Positions 20,478 to 31,639 of a stretch of DNA of 64,000 nt are shown in pieces; position 1 is the first letter of the stretch, and every line of letters begins with the position of its first letter. The notes below the pieces were generated by a model. It did not search any database, had not been told where the DNA came from, and saw nothing but the letters and a program-made list of their open reading frames with translations. Made by a program: the position numbers and the translations under genes. The stretch is from the NCBI GenBank assembly GCA_030323885.1, contig CM059193.1, forward strand, positions 56,448,749 through 56,512,748, written 5' to 3'. Origin of the DNA: Branchipolynoe longqiensis. Lineage: Eukaryota; Annelida; Polychaeta; Phyllodocida; Polynoidae.

Positions 20478-20825
20478 GTTGTTGTTGTTTTACGTCCTAG
20501 TAACATGTAAGGTGATATCAGGACAGGTACTGAATTGTGACAGTGCACACTCATGGTGACTTTATAGTGCTGCCCCACTTGGAGACCAGGCTGCCAGCAC
20601 CATGACCTGGCATCCCACTCAGTCACATTATCCTGACACTGAGCCAACCAGTCCTTGCCCTATCCTACTAATGCAGAGTGCCTGGCTAGGAAGCAACAAG
20701 TATCAATTTTTAAGTCATTGGTTTGACTCGACCAGGGTTCGACCCCACAAACCCATGGGTTCGGATTCCTCGATCTCCCAAAACATGAGACGGATGCTCA
20801 ACGCATTCGGCCATCCCGTCTGGTA
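20478..20825 (-). mobile_element. SINE-A, full length
   Basis: Complete minus-strand copy from GTTGTTGTTTTACGTCCTAG to the ATTCGGCCATCCCGTCTGG head. Head shows the internal duplication of the B-box segment seen also at 47119. Confidence 0.85.
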
Positions 20826-20985
20826 CTAGGATAGGTCAAAGACTGTTTAGCTCAGTATTGGGATAATGTGACTGAGTGAGAAATTGTGTCATGGTCCTGG
20901 TGGTCTGGTACATGGTCTTCCAGTCGTACATCACTGTAAAGTTGCCATGAGGGCGCATTGTCACAAGTTGGTATCAACCTTGTCA
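20826..20985 (+). mobile_element. SINE-A, tail part
   Basis: Plus-strand body and tail abutting the preceding minus-strand copy head to head, without its own tRNA head. Confidence 0.7.
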
Positions 20986-20987
20986 TA

Positions 20988-21290
20988 TCTTCGTCTCAGG
21001 GGAGATATGATAGAGACTTATAAGATTATTACTGGAGTCTATGACAGTGATGCCACAACGGGTTTGCTCAACCTCAGAAGATACAGAAACACCTGAGGCC
21101 AGCGGCATAAGATCTTCAAGGAGAGGCCCAATCTTGAGGGAGGTCAGGAAACACTCATTTTCTTTTTGAGTGACAGATCCATGGAACAGTCTTCCAGACC
21201 AAGTGGTTGAAGCACCAATGGTGGAAGCATTTGAGAGAAGGCTGCATAGACATTGGAGAGGACACGCACAATTATATGACTTCAGAACTC
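20988..21290 (+). pseudogene. LINE-Z reverse transcriptase C-terminal relic
   Basis: Plus strand, three frames in succession: LRLRGDMIETYKIITGVYD, then a GHRHKIFKERPNL-like stretch, then VTDPWNSLPDQVVEAP...FERRL. This order is the usual C-terminal tail after the RT domain of many CR1/Jockey-type LINEs, known from general family knowledge. It is short and frameshifted, hence a dead fragment. Confidence 0.7.
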
Positions 21291-21549
21291 CATCAACTTC
21301 CATATGTGCACAAAAAGATAGTTCTTTTTCACCATAACGCGCTGGCATTAAGAAGCCAGAAGGCAGAAGAGGATATGTAAGTTAATCTATTAAGTTGAAG
21401 ACAAAAAAGGACCTTAGATCTTGCCAGGATATAAAACCCCAAACAAATAAAACAAACAAACATGTCGGTAGCCGTCCAGATATGACCGTAGATGTTGCAA
21501 GGGCGTAAAACCAACCAAACTATAATAAATAACATCAGCCTCTATATTA

Positions 21550-21730
21550 CGTGGCGTAACATTCCACATGGCGTCGCATGTCGCCGGGTTGCGCCGCGGA
21601 CGAAAATGGTTCATTTTGCGAGATGCCGGAAATCGGCGCGGATGTCGTTCGGCGGTCGGTTTCTGATCTAACAATGGCGGCCGGTTCCCGGAACGCCCTT
21701 TAGCGTGTCCACGTCTGCTACATTGTTCCC
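21550..21730. promoter_or_regulatory. CpG-rich patch with ATGGCGGC motif
   Basis: Locally CpG-dense in an AT-rich setting, with CGCCGGGTTGCGCCGCGG and an AACAATGGCGGCCGG element that resembles a YY1 site. A promoter is possible, but no exon was found beside it. Confidence 0.25.
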
Positions 21731-21924
21731 GCCTTAAGCCTCGCTTTCGCCATCCGCCTGCCTGTCATTGATTCGATTAGAATGTACAAGGAAAGACACC
21801 CACCCAACGTTTCCCACGTGTTTTTTTTTAAACAACCAAAAAACGTACGGTTTTCCCGGAAATTTAAATGTTACTTTAATGATTTTTTTCCCCGAGCTTT
21901 TTAGAATGGTTTTCCTTCTCCAAA

Positions 21925-22940
21925 TCTTTGTCCTCCTCTTTCTTCTTGTTTTTGTTCATCTTCTTCTCCTGCTCTTCCTTTCTTCTACTTCTATTTCTCA
22001 TTCTTCCTCATCATCCCTTTCTTGTTCTTTTTCTTGTTGTTCTTGTTGTTCTTGTTCTTGTTCTTCCTCTTGTTGTTCTTCTTTCTCTTGTTGTTGTTCT
22101 TCTTTTTGTTGTTGTTATACTTTCTCTTGTTGTTCTTCTTCTTTTTGTTGTTCTTCCTCTTGTTGTTGTTGTTCCTCCATTGTTGTTGTTGTTCTTCCTC
22201 CATTGTTTTTGTTGTTCTTCTGTTTGGTGTTGTTATTATTTTTCTTATTCGTCCTCTTGTTATTGTTGTTCTTCTTTGTTGTTCTTCTTCTTTTTGTTCG
22301 TATTATTCTTTTTCCTCTTGTTGTTCTTCTTTGTGTTGTTGTTCTTCTTCCTCTCGTTGTTGTTCTTTTTGTTCTTATTCTTCTTCTTCCTCTTGTTTTT
22401 GTTCTTGTTTTTGTTCTATTCTTCTTCTTCCTCTTGTTGTTGTTCTTATTCTCGTTGTTGTTGTTCTTCTTCTTCCTCCTCTTGTTGTTGTTGTTATTCT
22501 TCTTCCCCTTTTGTTGTTCTTCTTTTTGTTCTCATTCTTCTTCTTCTTCCTATTGTTGTTATTGTTCTTTTTGTTGTTGTTTTTCCTCTTGTTGTTGTTG
22601 TTTTTCTTTTTTCTTCTTCTTGTTGTCCTTGTTGTTGTTGTTATTATTATTGTTCTGTCTCTTGTTGTTGTTATTCTTTTTGTTGTTGTTCTTTTATTGT
22701 TCTTCTTCCTCTTGTTGTTGTTGTTCTTTTTGTTGTTGTTCTTCTTTCTGTTGTTGGTGTCCTTCTTCTTTTTGTTCTTATTCTTCTTCCTCTTGTTGTT
22801 GTCCTTCTTCTTTTTGTTCTTCCTCTTGTTGTTGTTCTTTTTGTTGTCTTCCTCTTGTTGTTGTTCTTCTTTTTGTTCTATTCTTCTTCTTGTTTTTGTT
22901 CTTCTCCTTTTTGTTGTAGTTCTTCTTCTTCTTCCTGATA
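21925..22940. repeat. 1-kb pyrimidine tract (TTC/TTG)
   Basis: Almost every base on the plus strand is T, C or G in TTC, TTG and CTT triplets; A is nearly absent. Open frames of more than 300 codons in three plus-strand frames are pure repeats of Leu, Phe, Ser, Cys and Val and are not genes. Confidence 0.95.
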
Positions 22941-23070
22941 TGACCTTAGATGTTGCCTTAGACGTTCTCCCGTCCTGATATTGTGATATATCTGCGCAGT
23001 AGCCCTAGATATCCAGACACTAGCAGGAATATTAAGGCCTTAGATGTTGCTAGGACGTACACCCCAAACA
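22934..23070. mobile_element. SINE-A tail fragments
   Basis: Two copies of the CCTGATATGACCTTAGATGT/CTTAGATGTTGCTAGGACG tail end flank a short stretch of unrelated sequence directly after the pyrimidine tract. Confidence 0.6.
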
Positions 23071-23339
23071 AAGTCTTTTTCCTTTAGATATTGTAGCTAT
23101 ATTTTTCCCTTCTTCTTCTTGTTCTTCATCTTCTACTTTTTCTTCTTTTTCTCTCTCTCATCATGACCAAGTCACAGCACAAAAATAAAAGAACCAAAAA
23201 ATCCATCGATGACTTGTTTGTTTAATGCGTCAGATTTAGTTCTTCCTGCCTGGGTCTCCAGGGTCACATGACTGGTTTTCACACCACGGTGTGATGGAGT
23301 GGCAAGGTATATACGGTGTGAACAGTTCTCACATTGAGA

Positions 23340-23605
23340 GCAGATACATTTATCACATACATATATAATATATTATATACTATATATATATATACTATAT
23401 ACTATATAGTATATACTATATACTACATAACACATATCACATACCCACATGCCATATACCATATATTATATATTATATATATAAAATAGAATATATATGA
23501 TATATGATGTATTATATATTATGGATTATATATTATATATATTATATTATATATGATGTATTATGTATTATATACTGTGTAGCATAAATATTATTCATAC
23601 GAATA
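23340..23605. repeat. AT-rich TATATACTATATAC palindromic tract
   Basis: Short TA-rich palindromic words (TATACTATATAGTATA and relatives) repeated irregularly. Confidence 0.85.
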
Positions 23606-23729
23606 TTATTGAGAATTTTGTTGGTAGCTGGTTGGTTGGTAATCCGATGTATATACTTTGATATGTTCTATGCTTCTATAGAGTTGTTGGAGCAGCCTGG
23701 TGAGCCAGGTGCTAGCTGAGAAGTAGGGC

Positions 23730-24045
23730 AAGTACGTCCTGGCAACATCTAAAGCTATGTCAGGAAGGGCATCGATGTGTGCCAGTGCACACTCATGGCG
23801 ACTTCATAGTGCTGCCCCATTGGGAAATCAGGTTGTCACCATCATGATCCGATATCCCACTCAGTCACATTATCCTGACACTGAGCCAACCAGTCCTTGC
23901 TTTATCCTATTAATGATGGATGCCTGGCTAGGAAGTGACAAGTATCAATTTTGTAAGTCAATGGTTTGATTCGATCGGGAATCGAACTCCCGACCTCCCG
24001 CACGGGAGGCCTGCGCTCTACCAATTAGCCCACCGCGCCCGGTAT
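23730..24045 (-). mobile_element. SINE-A2, full length
   Basis: Long SINE-A tail and body but with tRNA head 2: minus-strand GGGCGCGGTGGGCTAATTGG...AGAGCGCAGGCC and B box GGGAGTTCGATTCCCG. The anticodon-like loop region and T arm are well preserved. Confidence 0.85.
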
Positions 24046-24774
24046 TATATATTATATATATATAGATTGTTTATTTCTTGGGAGTTTGCGTATATATTAA
24101 ATATTGTATATAGATTGTTTATTTGTAGGGGGTTTGCGACCTAATCACATTATCCTGATATAAATAAATATCTCATGTTTTCATACTGTCAATCTCACTT
24201 CTGACTTCCATCACCCATTGACTCACCCTGCCCTCTAGTCGCGTCTTGACCAATCACACCTCACCATTCTCCTTTCCGCGTTCATCTTTCACCACAGCCT
24301 CCTTCCTGGGCCGCTTCACGGTACGCCTCTGAGACTTCTCAGGGAAATCCCTGACGTCATGCTAGTCTGAACATTAAAAGCAGTCTGTCGCCTCAAAAAT
24401 GGCCACGCCCATAGGCGGCAGCCATTTTGTAATGGAAAAGAAGTGCTCTGATTGGCTGAAACCACTGAATACTGCGGCCATTTTCGAGGCACTTTTTGTC
24501 TCCTGTCTGAAATGGGAGGCATTTCTGAGACATCTCAGAGACGCACCCTGAACGCAAATAAGCCAAAAGGCGTCTCCGAGCCGTCTCCGAGCCATACCCT
24601 GAACGCTGCCCAGCTCAGTATCCACTGCACCACCAGCCTGACTGCTACCCCACCTCACCCCCCCCCACACCTCCACGTGATTTCCAACATATTACTCATC
24701 CAATCAACGCAAATCTGATCTTAAATTACAAACCAGAAATAACTATCACCATTTTCATTCCACTCATCTGACCC
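24046..24774. other. No gene recognised
   Basis: Contains GAGACTTCTCAG/TGAGACATCTCAGAGACG words and two GGCGGCAGCCATTTTGTAA/GCGGCCATTTTCGAGG blocks that look like an old inverted-repeat element, but ends could not be set. No plausible exon. Confidence 0.3.
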
Positions 24775-25115
24775 AAAAAGTTTGTTTTATTTAACGACGC
24801 CCCGAGAGCACATTGATTTTTATCATCGGTTATTGGACGTCAACCATATGGTCATTCTGACATATTTCTTTGTGGAGGAAACCTGCTGCCACCACATAGG
24901 TTACCCTTTCCGATAAGCAGCAAGGGATCTTTTATATGCACTTTCCCACAGACAGGACAGCACATGCCACAGCCTTTGATAAACCAGTTGTGGACCACTT
25001 TGGAAAGGAAAATAGCCCAGACTGCAAATGGGTGCACTGAGCAGAATTCTGGCGAATGACCCAAACCTTCACAGGTGGACACCATACCGCCTGAGCTACG
25101 TCCCACTCCCTCATC
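24775..25115 (-). mobile_element. SINE-C, full length
   Basis: Minus-strand copy of the mollusc-like SINE: GTTTTATTTAACGACGCC end, TTATCGGTT-equivalent block, CTTTTATATGCACTTTCCC, CAGTTGTGGACCAC and tRNA-like GAGCTACGTCCCACTCCC. A 20-bp scrap of SINE head 2 follows at 25138-25160. Confidence 0.8.
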
Positions 25116-25198
25116 ATGTTATTCACACCACTCAACACCGGGCGCGGTGGCCTCATCGGCGCATGTAAATCCGATGATAATCACTATCAATTGGTTAA

Positions 25199-25899
25199 AG
25201 TTGCATAGTCCGATGCTTTTGAATTTCTAAAATTCCTTTTTCGATAAATAGATATAATTAATGATGATCTACTTTACTTTTGGTTGAAGTAACTTTTAGG
25301 CTAAAAGGGTTAAAGTTGCATAGTCCAATGGTTTTGAGTTTCTATCATTTATCTGAGGTAAATATACGGAATTGATTGTCATAATCTACCGTTCTTTAAT
25401 TTGAAGTAACTTTTATTTTGAATGGCTAACCTTTGAGATATTTGAAATGCAAACTTGTCAAATTAATTTTGGCAAGCACGCCAAAACTCTGATGCCATAG
25501 GCTTCAGCAGTAACCAGTTCGATTAAATTGACTCAGTATCACCTTCTGCGTGGCAACAAATGCTTAATAAGTGCATCATTATCTAAGTTAGATCTGTAGA
25601 ATCAGATCTAGATAATTGGTTTGGTTTTGAAAATGTTATGCTTCATTGGACTATGCAGCTTTAACTTTGGAGATATTTGAAGTGACAACATGGCAAATTA
25701 ATTTTGGCAAGCATGCCGAAACTCTGACACCATAGGCTTCGGCAATAAAATGTTCTATTAAATTGACTCAGTAGTCCCTTCTATGTTTCAACAAGCGCTT
25801 ATTATTAAGTGGACCAGTATCTAAGTTAGACATGCAGAATCAAATCTTGGTCCGTGTTTTGCTTTTTCTAAATTTGATGCTTCTTCGGACTATGCAGCT
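25199..25899. mobile_element. MITE-P outer copy, split by another MITE-P
   Basis: Left part 25199-25309 and right part 25665-25899 join at GGTTAA|CTTTGGAGATATTTG to restore a normal MITE-P. Ends AGTTGCATAGTCCGATG and CGGACTATGCAGCT, flanked by TTAA at 25195 and 25900. Confidence 0.85.
25314..25660. mobile_element. MITE-P inner copy
   Basis: A complete 347-bp copy with TTAA on both sides (25310-25313, 25661-25664). The two TTAA copies are the duplicated target in the outer element. The central palindrome is diverged to TTTTGGCAAGCACGCCAAAA. Confidence 0.9.
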
Positions 25900-25943
25900 T
25901 TAATTCGTTCTTTCTTTCCATGAATCCATATATATATATTTAT

Positions 25944-26230
25944 GTATAAGAGATGGATACGCCCTCGTAGGAGAAAAGAGACAAAGCGAGGAGTGGTGGA
26001 AGCCTCCGATTTATTGACCGAGGCTCTGGCTGAGCAATATACCGCCCTACCTACTACAAAGCTTGAAATCTAGGCTCATGTGACGCCAACTGTATGTACC
26101 GGTGCGTGACCGGGGTGGTGTCGCACAAAAAGGGGTCCCGGAACGCAGTAAATCGGCTGAACCGGTGTATGAATAAATAAATAAATAATAAATAGCATGC
26201 ATATTAAAAGAGAAATAAATATCACAATAT
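25944..26230. other. Possible old LTR fragment
   Basis: Read on the minus strand there is an AATAAA (complement of 26010-26016) followed by GGAGGCTTCCACCACTCC and CTTTGTCTCTTTTCTCC, which has the look of an LTR R-U5 region. No partner LTR or primer-binding site was found. Confidence 0.2.
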
Positions 26231-26289
26231 GCTCTGCCCCTTTATATTCATATAATACGTTATATCTCACATCAATATATATATATTTT

Positions 26290-27560
26290 ATACATATTTA
26301 TATATCTAGGGCAGAGTGATTTAGTCATTGCGATTATATATATATTGATATGTTTAGAGCAGAGTGATTTAGTCGTTGCGATTATATATATAGTTATATA
26401 TCTAGAGCAGAGTGATTTAGTCGGTGCGATTATATATATATTTATATATCTAGAGCAGAGTGATTTAGTCGTTGCGATTATATATATATTTATATATCTA
26501 GAGCAGAGTGATTTAGTCGTTGCGATTATATATATATATTTATATATCGAGAGCAGAGTGATTTAGTCATTGTGATTATATATATATTTATATATCTAGA
26601 GCAGAGTGATTTAGTCATTGCGATTATATATATATTTATATATCTAGAGCAGAGTGATTTAGTCATTGCGATTATATATATATTTATATATCTAGAGCAG
26701 AGTGATTTAGTCGTTGCGATTATATATATATTTATATATCTAGAGCAGAGCGATTTAGTCGTTGCGATTATATATATATTGATATATTTAGAGCAGAGTG
26801 ATTTAGTCATTGCGATTATATATATATTTATATATCTAGAGAAGAGTGATTTAGTCGTTGCGATTATATATATATTTATATATCTAGAGCAGAGTGATTT
26901 AGTCATTGCGATTATATATATATTTATATATCTAGAGCAGAGTGATTTAGTCGTTGTGATTATATATATATATTTATATATCTAGAGCAGAGTGATTTAG
27001 TCGTTGCGATTATATATATATTTATATATCTAGAGCAGAGTGATTTAGTCATTGCGATTATATATATATTTATATGTCTAGAGCAAAGTGATTTAGTTAT
27101 TGCGATTATATATATATATTGATATATTTAGAGCAGAGTGATTTAGTCGTTGTGATTATATATATATTTATATATCTAGAGCAGAGTGATTTAGTCATTG
27201 TGATTATATATATATTTATATATCTAGAGCAGAGTGATTTAGTCATTGCGATTATATATATATTTATATATCTAGAGCAGAGTGATTTAGTCATTGCGAT
27301 TATATATATATTTATATGTCTAGAGCAAAGTGATTTAGTCATTTGGATTATATATATATTGATATATTTAGAGCAGAGTGATTTAGTCGTTGCAATTATA
27401 TATATATTTATATATCTAGAGTAGAGTGATTTAGTCGTTGTGATTATAAATATATATTTATATATCTAGAGCAGTGTGATTTAGTCGTTGCGATTATATA
27501 TACATTGATATATTTAGAGTGGAGTGATTTAGTCATTGCGATTAAATATATATTGATATA
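26290..27560. repeat. 48-bp minisatellite, about 26 copies
   Basis: Unit TCTAGAGCAGAGTGATTTAG + TC(A/G)TTGCGATTATATATATA + TTTATATA. Variation is concentrated at the A/G of TCATTG/TCGTTG and in the length of the TA run. A multiple-of-three period gives long spurious open frames on both strands. Confidence 0.95.
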
Positions 27561-27837
27561 TCTAGATAAATATATATTGATATATCTATAAATATATCAA
27601 TATACCCCGATTAAATATATATTGATATATTTAGTCGTTGCGCATGAGGAAGTACCAAGAACCGACGGTGGTGGTGCCACCGTAGGCCAGTAGACCGGCA
27701 GCTTATGGGACAAGCTGCTGGGTGGTACCTTATTGGACAATAAGCAATAATATAAGCGTGTACAATAATAAATAATAATCAACCTCATACTGAAGATTTA
27801 TACCTATATATCCTTATACCGGCTATATATATATATA

Positions 27838-28180
27838 TATGGACAACATCCAGCAGCGCATTACCAAAACATGCCTCGATGAGATTCCAACCATGGATGA
27901 GATGGCTAGAGCAATCGCCAGCATGAAAGATGGCAAAGCACCTGGGGGTGATGGAATTCCTGCTGAAGTATGGAAGCACGGAGGAGACAATCTGTTCAAC
28001 AGACTGCACCAACTAATCACCAATGCCTGGGAGGAGGTTTCTGTACCCTAAGCAAGGAAGGATGCCAGCATTGTAACCATCTACAAGAAAGGTGATCGAA
28101 CAGACTGTGGGAACTACAGAGGAATCTCTCTTCTTTCCATAGCAGGCAAGATCTTCGCCAGGATCCTCCTCAACACAGGT
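27838..28180 (+). pseudogene. LINE-X RT fragment
   Basis: Plus strand. Starts within the RT: IPTMDEMARAIASMKDGKAP..., an in-frame stop after EEVSVP, then DASIVTIYKKGDRTDCGNY and GKIFARILLN. Colinear with residues 109-205 of the 16.2-18.0 kb copy and truncated on both sides, so dead. Confidence 0.85.
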
Positions 28181-28690
28181 TTTTTGTCAAAGCCAAGTCA
28201 AAGTCGAAGCCAAAGCTAGCTTAAACCAATGAGCGGTTAATCCAAACAAAGTTCTAGGGTCCCTTCAAGTTTGGTTTAACGGCGTTATACTGTATATAAA
28301 GGCCGGCTACAGTAGGAAAGAGAAAACAATAAAAGGTGGGTTGCGATAAATATATTTTCGGGCATAGGGAATATGATGCTTTGCCTAAATAAAAGAGCAA
28401 AATTGCTAAGTGCGAATGAACATAGGAGCGTGTCTGTTAGGGACGAGGAGGACCAGTGGCAGTGCCACCGGTTGGAATGTGATGGTCAGGATGCGCAGAG
28501 TAGTAAATAAGTATATATAAATAAGAATAATAATAGTTACTTCCATACTTTTATACTTCAATAATACTTATACACGTTAACGTATAACCCCGTTAAACCA
28601 AACTTGAAGCGACCCTAGAAATTAGTTAGGATTAACCAATCGTTGATTTAACCGAGCTTTGGCTTTGACTTTGAGTAAACGTGTACTGCA
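28181..28690. mobile_element. Two outward-facing MITE-N ends
   Basis: About 100 bp ending in GGCGTTATACTG at 28288 is the reverse complement of about 100 bp beginning GTATAACCCCGTT at 28577. Their spacing is about 290 bp, with no transposon-like interior between them, so they are either two partial copies or one rearranged copy. Confidence 0.55.
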
Positions 28691-28744
28691 CATTTAATAT
28701 ACAACGTATGTGGACACTTTGTTTATTCTTTTTTTTATGTATGT

Positions 28745-29406
28745 ACAGTATAACCCCATTAAACCAAGCTCGGTTAAACCAAACGATCGGTTAATCCAAA
28801 CTTTTTTCGGCGGCCCAGCAAAATACTACCATCTATCATATAAAAAAGTCAGTGGGGTCTCAGATGACCTTATAACCACATGAAAGTTTGGGTTAACCAT
28901 ACCGGAGTGGCCTGGGGTCTGACAATTTTGTTTGGATTAACCGATAATTTGGATTAACCGACTTTGGTTTAACCAACTTATTTTTATATGATAAATGGTA
29001 GTATTTTGCCGGGCCGCCGAAAAAAGTTTGGATTAACCGATCGTTTGGTTTAACGAAGCTTGGTTTAATGGGGTTATGATCATCATCATGCTGTCGGTCG
29101 CGATGCAACAAAGACTGCTTTCATTACTTGAATGCCACTCTCCATTTAGCTCTCTGCTGTGAGAGTTGCGTCCATGAGTCGGTCTTAATGTCTCTCAGCT
29201 TCAGGTTTCTCTTGATGGTATCCTTGAACCGGAGACGAGGGCGTCCTCTCTTTCTGTAACCAGAAGACAGTTGAAAATAGAGGATCTGCTTTGGTAGCCT
29301 GTCTGGTGACATCCTCATGAGGTGTCCAGTCCACCGGAGATTCTTTTTGATCAGAAGATCTTCCATAGAGGGCAGCCCCATCCGTTCGAGTAACGGGGTT
29401 ATACTG
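28745..29406. mobile_element. MITE-N, interrupted by LINE-X
   Basis: Begins CAGTATAACCCCATTAAACC after TA, and after removal of the LINE insertion ends GGTTTAA(C/T)GGGGTTATACTG before TA. Inverted termini with TA target sites suggest a pogo/Tigger-type Tc1-mariner derivative. Repeated GGTTAATCCAAAC/GTTTGGATTAACC motifs sit near the ends. No transposase. Confidence 0.85.
29078..29394 (-). mobile_element. LINE-X 3'-end insertion with target duplication
   Basis: The CATCATCAT end is at 29081. The fragment encodes the C-terminal RWTGHLMRM...LPKQILY...RGRPRLRFKDTIKRN region on the minus strand. It is flanked by GGGGTTAT at 29070-29077 and 29395-29402, a clean target-site duplication inside MITE-N. 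Confidence 0.9.
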
Positions 29407-29838
29407 TATATATATGTTCGTGAAAACTATCGGACTAGGCCACTTTAACTGCAATGCTCATTTACAGTTGCATCTTTTCAATTCAAATATCTCCAAAGTT
29501 AATCTTTTAAAAAAAGAAGCTACTCAGCCTCTATATTAAGATAAAGGAATTGAGATAATAGCCGTCCTCCTTGTGCCTCTCACACAGGAGGAATTTTCGC
29601 GAGAATGGAGATTCGACAATGACTTGGTGAAACTTTGCTTGGTGATTTCTGGAATATACTGCGCGCCATTATCGAAGTGGGTTCTGCCCGGGAGACCCCT
29701 GGCGGCTAAATCAGTTTTACGCCGATTTGAGGTGGCCGTGGCGTCCGTGTGAGTAAACAGAACTCCTATAGATGTATTTCACGTGACGTCAGCATAAATA
29801 ATTTGATGTGTGCGCGCGCAACTTGGCTGCAAAACAAT
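29407..29838. other. No gene recognised
   Basis: Short MITE-P-like words around 29425-29530 (ATCTCCAAAGTTAATC), then unique sequence with no supported exon. Confidence 0.35.
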
Positions 29839-30260
29839 ACCTAGTTGCATTGCAAACTCAATGGAAAAGTGAAATATCTCTAAAACCATCATCATCATCA
29901 TGCTGTCGGTCGCGATGCGACAAATACTGCTTTCATGACTTGACTGCCGCTCTCCATTTAGCACTCTGCTGTGAGAGTGATGTCCATGAGTCGGTCTTAA
30001 TGTCTCTCAGCTTCAGGTTTCTCTTGATGGTATCCTTGAACCGGAGACGAGGGCACCCTCTCTTTCTCTTTCTTTAAAACCACACCACCTAGAAACAAAC
30101 CGCTTGGAACACAAAGAGATAACATGTTTAACTAACAGATTATATTTAATTGATGTTTATTGTTCTGTATTTTTTTAAATTAATTTTGAATAAAATTGAA
30201 GTTTTGCACTGCACGTATCGGCAAACTCAGTCGCTGTCAACATCAGCTATTCAATACAGC
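29839..30260. repeat. Dispersed copy of the 206-bp repeat, split by LINE-X
   Basis: GTGAAATATCTCTAAAACCA is interrupted at 29888 and resumes at 30075 with TAAAACCACACCACC, then continues AAACCGCTTGG to TTTTGCACTGC. Related units follow at 30355-30430 and 30535-30735. Confidence 0.8.
29889..30074 (-). mobile_element. LINE-X 3'-end insertion with target duplication
   Basis: 5'-truncated fragment ending in a CATCATCAT run. TAAAACCA occurs on both sides (29881-29888 and 30075-30082), which is the duplicated target. Confidence 0.9.
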
Positions 30261-30774
30261 TAGCGGCATCACACGCGAGCACATGATTGTGACATCACAC
30301 CAACATCGAGAATGGTCATGCGCATTTGTTTTGCAACAACCCAAAATCTTCATACAAAAAGAAATGAAATATCTCTAAACAAACTGCCTGACACACAAAC
30401 AGATAACATGTTTAATAAACAGATTATAATACATTTATATGGGGTCCATTTACCGATTAGCGTGGCCAAGCACTGAAAGTGGGGGACTTTGGAACGACCG
30501 GCAGATTTCCAAGTGGCACTGTTATATAAGAACCCAAAATCATCATTCAGAAAAAGTGAAATATCTCTAAAACCACACCACCTATAAACAAACCGCTTGG
30601 CACAAAAATAGATATCATGTTTAACGAACAGATTACAATAAATTTATATGTTTATTCTTCTGTATTTCTAATAATTTTGAATAAAATGGAAGTTTTGCAC
30701 TGCGCGTATCGGCAAACTTAATGACCGTGTGCATTTGTTTTGCATACACAATGTTAGTTTTTTTTTGTTTTTAT

Positions 30775-31003
30775 TTGTTGTTGTTTGACATCCTGGCAAC
30801 ATCTATGGTCATATCGGGATGGGTACCGACTTTTGACAGTGCGCACTCATGGTGACTTTATGGTGCTGTCCCACTGGGAAATCAGGCCACCAGCACCATG
30901 ACCTGATATCCCACTCAGTCACATTATCCTGACACTGAGCAAACCAATCCTTGCCATATACTAGTAATGCCGAGCGCCAGGCTAGGAAGCGACAAGTATC
31001 AAT
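30775..31003 (-). mobile_element. SINE-A, head missing
   Basis: Tail and body on the minus strand. The copy stops at GACAAGTATCAA, where a 9-bp repeat begins. Confidence 0.8.
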
Positions 31004-31057
31004 GGCAGCAACGGCAGCAACGGCAGCAACGGCAGCAACGGCAGCAACGGCAGCAAT
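31003..31057. repeat. GGCAGCAAC 9-bp repeat
   Basis: Six head-to-tail copies of GGCAGCAAC fused to the truncated SINE. Confidence 0.93.
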
Positions 31058-31159
31058 GTTACTTATTTAGCTGTAGTTTCTACCTGTCGACGGCCATATT
31101 GGAACATCTGGCTTATTATGTACAGTCTTTGCATCCCATTGTAAGAACTTGGCCCTAGC

Positions 31160-31490
31160 TGTGCGAACAGATGGTTCCAGGTTGTCTGAACACCTGGATT
31201 AACACCCTCTGAACAGTTCCTTAGAGCCTGTCTTAACAGCTGGTTCCTGGCCGTCTGAACAACTGATTCCAGGCCGTCTGAACAACTGGTTCCATGCCGT
31301 ATGAACAACTGGTTCAAGGCCCTTTGAACAACTGGTTCCAAGGCCGTCTGAAAAACTGGTTCCAAGGCCATCTGAAGACCTCATTCCTGGTCGACTGAAC
31401 AACTGGTTCCTGGTCGTCTGAACATCTGGTTCCAGACCGTCTGAACAACTGGTTCCTGGTCGTTCCAATTGCTGCTTCCGGGCCGTCCCT
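31160..31490. repeat. ~23-bp minisatellite, about 14 copies
   Basis: Unit approximately TCTGAACAACTGGTTCCAGG + CCG with substitutions and one-base length changes. Confidence 0.9.
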
Positions 31491-31639
31491 GCCTGTCATG
31501 GGAATAAAGTTATGTTCTTCCCACTCCCGATTCCTTGTTCTCTGTACCTGGGTAGCAATGCAAGTACAGTAATAGTACAGGGTATCTTGTCAACCAGGCT
31601 TACAATTATCTTTGTAACTGTCGGACACCAGCCAAGGTA

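Noticed and set aside
21768..22978. Open frames of 318-383 codons, Leu/Phe/Ser/Cys/Val-rich
   Set aside because: Direct translation of the TTC/TTG tract; all plus-strand frames are open and no domain is visible.
26526..27424. Ile/Tyr-rich repeat frames
   Set aside because: 48-bp minisatellite with a codon-multiple period.
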